In this document: piece after piece, positions 60,355 to 64,000 of the stretch
How positions within the stretch are numbered: the stretch's first letter is position 1
How the letters are laid out: each line of letters opens with the position of its first letter
Source of the DNA: DASRIA01 sp963816975
GTDB taxonomy: Bacteria; Actinomycetota; Thermoleophilia; Solirubrobacterales; JBBDJG01
Assembly: GCA_963816975.1 (NCBI GenBank)
Contig: CAWFMD010000003.1
Coordinates: 248,001 to 312,000, forward strand
Reading direction: 5' to 3'
DNA: 64,000 nt
Notes under the pieces: model-generated
The model's database searches: none
Told to the model about the DNA's origin: nothing
The model's input: the letters and a program-made list of their open reading frames with translations, nothing else
Program-made: the position numbers and the translations under genes

Positions 60355-60953
60355 CTCACCGAACCCCCACCGAGACGCCGCGCGGCGCGGCCCGCCGCGA
60401 TGCGATCCTGCGCGCCGCGATCGAGCTCGTCGGCGAGGAAGGGCCGGATGCGCTCACGCACCGGGCGGTCGCCGAGCGGGCGGGCGTGGCCGTGTCCGCG
60501 ACCACGTACTGGTTCTCCTCCAAGGAGGAGATCTTTCGCGAAGCGGTGGCACTCGCCGCCGGCGAGGAGGTCGAGCGCTTCGAGCGGCTCGTGCTCGACC
60601 TGGCCCCGCGCCACGTCGCGGCGGCGGACTGGGCGCGGGAGGTCTCCGCCGCGCTCGCCGCCGACGTGCAGGGCGACCCGGCGCGCCCGATCGCGCTGTA
60701 CGAGTTCCTGCTCGAGGCCGCGCGCCAGCCCGCGCTGCGGGAGGAGGTCGCACGCTGGGAGGCAGCCCAGCTGCGCCTGGCCGAGGCCGGCCTGCGTGCG
60801 GCGGGCTCCGACGACCCCGCGACGGACGCGCACGTCGTGGTCGCGACGATCACGGGCCTGATCCTGGGCCAGCTGACCACGCCGCGCGGCGACTTCGAGG
60901 CCGCGATCCTGCGCCCCGCGCTCGAGCGTTTGTTCACACGCCTGGCGCCGTAG
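60345..60953 (+). CDS. TetR-family transcriptional regulator
   Basis: From ATG 60345 the 202-residue protein has the TetR helix-turn-helix (RRDAILRAAIELVGEEGPDALTHRAVAERAGVAVSATTYWFSSKEEIFREAV) and an all-helical ligand domain. The TTG at 60315 gives ten extra residues made of operator sequence and is unlikely. ATG 60345 sits inside the operator with no room for a ribosome site, so the message may be leaderless. It probably represses itself and the R2-like/SCP2 gene in response to a lipid. Confidence 0.9.
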   Translation: MYQTHRTPTETPRGAARRDAILRAAIELVGEEGPDALTHRAVAERAGVAVSATTYWFSSKEEIFREAVALAAGEEVERFERLVLDLAPRHVAAADWAREVSAALAADVQGDPARPIALYEFLLEAARQPALREEVARWEAAQLRLAEAGLRAAGSDDPATDAHVVVATITGLILGQLTTPRGDFEAAILRPALERLFTRLAP

Positions 60954-60960
60954 CGACGCA

Positions 60961-60984
60961 AACGCGCGCCCCGGCGCGCGCGTT
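60961..60984 (+). terminator. GC-rich hairpin after TetR gene
   Basis: AACGCGCGCC pairs with GGCGCGCGCGTT (two-base bulge) just 8 bases after the stop. It is a plausible terminator; no U-run. Confidence 0.5.
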
Positions 60985-61021
60985 CACCTGCGACGCTGAC
61001 GCCCATGCCCCCCGCGTGCGC

Positions 61022-61048
61022 ACATGAGCGCCACATGGGCGCTCATGT
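61022..61048 (+). promoter_or_regulatory. Hairpin overlapping the start codon of the AbiEi-like gene
   Basis: A perfect 11-bp inverted repeat ACATGAGCGCC/GGCGCTCATGT with a 5-base loop that contains the ATG at 61035. It could act in RNA to hide the start codon or in DNA as an autorepressor site, as described for AbiEi antitoxins. Confidence 0.45.
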
Positions 61049-61970
61049 TGGATCGGAGCGTGGGATCGCTGAGCTGGCCGCACAGCAGCACGGCGTGGTG
61101 TCGTATCGGCAGCTGCGGGAACTGGGGCTCGGCCGATCCGCGATTCAGTACCGGCTCAAGCTGGGGCGGCTGCATTCACTGCACCGCGGCGTGTACGCAG
61201 TCGGTCATCGCGCGCTGTCGCAGCGCGGCCGTTGGATGGCCGCCACGCTTGCCTGCGGTCCGGGTAGCGCCGTGAGCCACAGGTGCGGCGCATCGCTGTT
61301 GGAGTTGCTGCCGTATGCCGGAAAGCGAATCGACGTGACCCTCATGGGGTCCCGACGGCGGCCCGGCATCGCGGTGCATCGGGTCCGGCACCTCGACGAC
61401 GACCAGCTGATCGGGGTCGACGGCATCCCGGTCACGTCCGTCGCGCGTACGCTCCGTGACCTCGCCGGGACCGTCCGCCCGGACCAGCTGAGTCGCGCGA
61501 TCGAGGCGGCGGAGCGCCAAGGCGAGTTCGACCTACGCGCCCTGGAGCGCGGCAGGATGCCGCAGGCGCTCCGCGCCGTCCTCGCCGACTACCACGACCC
61601 GGGCTTCACCCGCTCGGAGCTCGAGCGGCGCTTCGCGCGCGTGTGCCGCGACGCCGGCCTGCCGCAGCCGTCGATGAACGTCTGGATTCACGACCAGGAG
61701 GTGGACGCCGTCTGGGAGGACGAGCAGGTCGCGGTGCAGCTCGACGGCTACGAGTTCCACCGCACGCGCGCGGCCTTCGAGCGCGACCGCCGGAGTCAGG
61801 CCGCCCTTCAGCTTCGCGGGTATGTGGTCCTGCGCGTCACCTACCGGTGGCTGGCCGGCGATCCCGCCGAGGTCGTCTCCGCCTTACGTTCGCTCCTGGC
61901 CTCCAGCAGCTCCGCGACGGCGCGCTCGACGTCTGCGCCGAACTCGTCCAGATCCGCCATCGCGTCGTAG
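61035..61970 (+). CDS. AbiEi-like winged-helix / DUF559 endonuclease-like protein
   Basis: The N-terminal 90 residues fit the AbiEi-type antitoxin domain (GIAELAAQQHGVVSYRQLRELGLGRSAIQYRLKLGRLHSLHRGVYAVGH). The C-terminal part has the DUF559/Vsr-like core (VDAVWEDEQVAVQLDGYEFHRTRAAFERDRRSQAALQLRGYVVLRVTYR: D, E-x-D and K/R positions of restriction-like folds). No AbiEii toxin gene is adjacent; such solo proteins are abundant in actinobacteria. The last 43 codons are antisense to the wax-ester synthase gene and low in complexity. ATG 61005 is an alternative start. Confidence 0.8.
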   Translation: MGAHVGSERGIAELAAQQHGVVSYRQLRELGLGRSAIQYRLKLGRLHSLHRGVYAVGHRALSQRGRWMAATLACGPGSAVSHRCGASLLELLPYAGKRIDVTLMGSRRRPGIAVHRVRHLDDDQLIGVDGIPVTSVARTLRDLAGTVRPDQLSRAIEAAERQGEFDLRALERGRMPQALRAVLADYHDPGFTRSELERRFARVCRDAGLPQPSMNVWIHDQEVDAVWEDEQVAVQLDGYEFHRTRAAFERDRRSQAALQLRGYVVLRVTYRWLAGDPAEVVSALRSLLASSSSATARSTSAPNSSRSAIAS

Positions 61971-63277
61971 TCGCCCATCAAGCCGATCGTGACGTTGCCG
62001 TTGTAGCTCATGATCGCAACCGCCAGCGCCCGCTCGGGCGCCAGGAACGGCACCGGCGCGAGCTCCTGCATCTCGCGCCCGATCAGGTACAGGGGAAACT
62101 GCGGCCCGGGCACGTTCGTGACCAGCAGGTTGTAGGCGCGCGCGGAGAAGTTGAGCCGCGACGCCTGCGCGAGGATCGTCGGCGGCGCAAAGTCCTGGAG
62201 CCGCGTGAGCGCCTCCGCGCCGATCGCCTGCTTGGACTCCTTCAGCCCCTTCATCGCGTCGGTCACGATCCGCAGGCGCTCCTGCGCGTCGCCGGCGTAC
62301 ACCGGCAGCGGGCCGAGCATCGCGGTGATGCGGTTGCCGAGCGCGCCCTGCTGGTCGGCCGAGCGCACGGACACCGGGACGATGCCCCGCAGCTCGAGGC
62401 CCTCGGTGCGCACACCCCGTCGCTTCAGCGTGCGCGCCAGCGCCCCGGAAACGACGGCCAGGAACACGTCGTTGACGGTCCCGCCCAGCTCGTTCTTGAT
62501 CGACTTCAGGTCGGCGAGCGGCATGCGGATCCATTGGACGCGCCGGTGCGGGCCGATCGGCACGTTGAGCGGCGTCGGAGGGGGCGGGTTCGCGAACTTC
62601 CATGCGATGTTGCCGAGGCCCTCGACGGCCTCGCGCAGCTCGTCGAAGGTCTCGCCGGGATGGCGGGCGGCGTGGAGTGCGCGACGCGCCACCCGCAAGG
62701 GGAACCTGGCCAGCCCCTCGACGCCCTTTGCCACCAGCGTCGCGTCGGATGGCTCGGGCCCCGGCGACCACGGCTGCGGCCCGACGGGCGTCGGTGTCGG
62801 CGACGTGTCGAACAGCACCGTGGTGATGTCCACGCCCGAGACCCCGTCCACCAGGCAGTGGTGGGTCTTGTTGATCACCGCGAAGCGGTTGTGCTCGAGG
62901 CCCTGCACGAGCCACAGCTCCCACAGCGGCTTCGAGCGGTCGAGGCGCTGGGAGAACAAGCGGCCCGTGAGCATCCGCAGCTGCTCCTCGCTGCCGGGCC
63001 GCGGCAGTGCCGTGTGGCGCACGTGGTAGTCGAGGTTGAACCGCGGGTCGTCCACCCACAGCGGCCGGCCCATCTCGAGCCGCGGGTACAGCAGCTTCTG
63101 CCGGTAGCGCGGCACGAGGTGCAGGCGCGACTCGATGTGGTCGCGCAGGTCCTCGTGCGACGGCGGCGGGCCCTCGAAGGTCATCACCGCCCCGATGTGC
63201 ATGTGCGAGCCCCGCTTCTCCTGGTCCAGGAACGAGACGTCCATCGGGCTGAGACGCTGCATGTGGGTCTGTGTCAC
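61841..63277 (-). CDS. Wax ester synthase/diacylglycerol acyltransferase (WS/DGAT)
   Basis: The 478-residue enzyme has the catalytic HHCLVDG in NKTHHCLVDGVSGVDITTVL (HHxxxDG), the PLWELWLVQGL motif, the GTVNDVFLAVVSGALARTL segment with the conserved ND, and the late VTNVPGPQFPLYLIG block. It makes wax esters or triacylglycerol from acyl-CoA at the membrane or lipid droplet surface. GTG start. Its 3' end overlaps the convergent DUF559 gene by 130 bases. Confidence 0.95.
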   Translation of the reverse strand: MTQTHMQRLSPMDVSFLDQEKRGSHMHIGAVMTFEGPPPSHEDLRDHIESRLHLVPRYRQKLLYPRLEMGRPLWVDDPRFNLDYHVRHTALPRPGSEEQLRMLTGRLFSQRLDRSKPLWELWLVQGLEHNRFAVINKTHHCLVDGVSGVDITTVLFDTSPTPTPVGPQPWSPGPEPSDATLVAKGVEGLARFPLRVARRALHAARHPGETFDELREAVEGLGNIAWKFANPPPPTPLNVPIGPHRRVQWIRMPLADLKSIKNELGGTVNDVFLAVVSGALARTLKRRGVRTEGLELRGIVPVSVRSADQQGALGNRITAMLGPLPVYAGDAQERLRIVTDAMKGLKESKQAIGAEALTRLQDFAPPTILAQASRLNFSARAYNLLVTNVPGPQFPLYLIGREMQELAPVPFLAPERALAVAIMSYNGNVTIGLMGDYDAMADLDEFGADVERAVAELLEARSERKAETTSAGSPASHR

Positions 63278-63337
63278 CGCGCTGCCTCCTCGTCGCTACC
63301 GGGCGCGGTGAACCCTACGGGCTGAGCGGCGGCCGGT

Positions 63338-64000
63338 CTAGCCTCCGATTGGAGCACGCGGATTCGCACCCCAGAAGATCTGCGAGCCCATCATCCCGAT
63401 CAGGTGCACGAGCACCATGTTGAGGATCATCGACTTGGCGGTCGCCTGGCCCACGCCCACGGGCCCGCCCGAGGCGGTGTAGCCGTAGTAGCAGCCGACG
63501 GCCACGATCGCGGTCGCCATCGCCATCCCCTTGATCACGGAAAACAGCAGGTCGGGGGGGTTTTGGAACATCCAGAAGATCAGGAAGTAGCCGCCCGAGG
63601 AGACCTCCCCGATCTGCTCCACGACCGCCAGGTAGGAGGCAAAGAAGCCGACCCCCACGGCCGCCACGTAGATGAACGGCAGCACCATCCAGGCGGCCAG
63701 CAGGCGGGTCGCGGCCAGGAACGTGATCGGGCGCACGCCCATCACCTCGAGCGCGTCGATCTCCTCGTTGATGCGCATCGCGCCCAGCTCGGCCACGATC
63801 CCGGTGCCGACCTTCGCCGACATGATGTAGCCGAACATGTAGGGCACCATCTCGCGCAGGTCGCACCAGGCGCTGAACACGCCCGCGTAGGCGGGCGCGC
63901 CCACCGAGCGGTTGAAGTAGGCGCCCTCGATCCCGCACTGCAGGCCCAAGATGAAGACCATCCCCCAGATCACCAGCGCCGAGCCCAAGATCAAGATCCC
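63338..64000 (-). CDS. MlaE/YrbE-family ABC permease, truncated by the window edge
   Basis: The visible C-terminal 219 residues contain the MlaE/YrbE core: AAYAGVFS-like EQ loop region, YIMSAKVGTGIVAELGAMRINEEIDALEVMGVRP (coupling helix with conserved E...G.M...EEIDAL), and several membrane segments ending NMVLVHLIGMMGSQIFWG. These permeases work with Mce proteins and an Mkl-type ATPase to move lipids. The start lies beyond the window. The wax-ester synthase gene follows on the same strand, suggesting a lipid-handling locus. Confidence 0.93.
   Translation of the reverse strand, partial: GILILGSALVIWGMVFILGLQCGIEGAYFNRSVGAPAYAGVFSAWCDLREMVPYMFGYIMSAKVGTGIVAELGAMRINEEIDALEVMGVRPITFLAATRLLAAWMVLPFIYVAAVGVGFFASYLAVVEQIGEVSSGGYFLIFWMFQNPPDLLFSVIKGMAMATAIVAVGCYYGYTASGGPVGVGQATAKSMILNMVLVHLIGMMGSQIFWGANPRAPIGG

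Overview
The window is about 70% GC, densely coded, and has long antisense shadow reading frames, as expected of a high-GC actinobacterium. Lineage markers agree with this: an OpcA-type glucose-6-phosphate dehydrogenase partner, a CGAAC-N4-GTTCG LexA box, a ydaO-type c-di-AMP riboswitch ahead of an RlpA-like wall gene, a wax-ester synthase/DGAT, an MlaE/YrbE permease, and a large set of secreted beta-propeller proteins. The set as a whole resembles Thermoleophilia (Solirubrobacterales-like soil Actinomycetota). That placement is inference; no rRNA gene is present.

Layout. 0-9.9 kb: an HxlR/carboxymuconolactone-decarboxylase-like redox operon; a riboswitch-controlled RlpA-like protein; a DksA-like protein without zinc cysteines; aconitase; RNase P RNA overlapping the 3' end of an MFS gene; lexA with its box and a small zinc-ribbon gene; tRNA-Leu(GAG); two small enzyme-like genes. 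10-14.3 kb: a secreted Vgb-like propeller, a VOC protein and a WYL regulator. 14.6-18.4 kb: a sensor kinase/response regulator pair coupled to an exported lytic transglycosylase, then an orphan response regulator.

18.7-34.1 kb is the most distinctive region. A group-3b-like NAD(P)-linked [NiFe] hydrogenase (large, small, FAD/2Fe-2S and 4Fe-4S subunits, plus maturation protease) contains an embedded cyclic-nucleotide-binding protein. It lies in line with a 2-oxoacid:ferredoxin oxidoreductase (gamma, alpha, beta) and a GltD-like iron-sulfur flavoprotein. A CBS protein, a cysteine-poor SQR-like flavoprotein paralogue, and on one side universal stress proteins and a K+-channel-like protein flank the core. 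The content resembles hypoxia/dormancy responses of actinobacteria. The oxidoreductase half (about 25.4-30.0 kb) carries many frameshifts while the adjoining hydrogenase half is intact, so a local sequence-quality problem is the simplest explanation.

34.2-37.5 kb: a GST-like protein, 3-methyladenine glycosylase I, a molybdopterin oxidoreductase with its flavin reductase, and a VOC protein. 37.5-44.2 kb: a tight pentose-phosphate operon tkt-gnd-zwf-opcA-pgl-rpiB. 44.3-46.3 kb: an ABC-2 exporter and an MmcQ/YjbR protein. 46.3-56.4 kb: exported proteins (chymotrypsin-fold protease, three repeat/propeller proteins, PepSY protein, GH18-like hydrolase) interspersed with a cupin, a DHFR-like reductase and an SDR. 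56.5-58.3 kb: a second ABC-2 exporter, also frameshifted. 58.4-64 kb: a CHRD protein, an R2-like/SCP2 fusion divergent from a TetR regulator with a clear double operator, an AbiEi/DUF559-like protein, a wax-ester synthase and a truncated MlaE permease.

Intergenic stretches are short. Most hold hairpin terminators or divergent promoters. Only 14,301-14,622 is a noncoding stretch longer than 300 bases with no assigned function.
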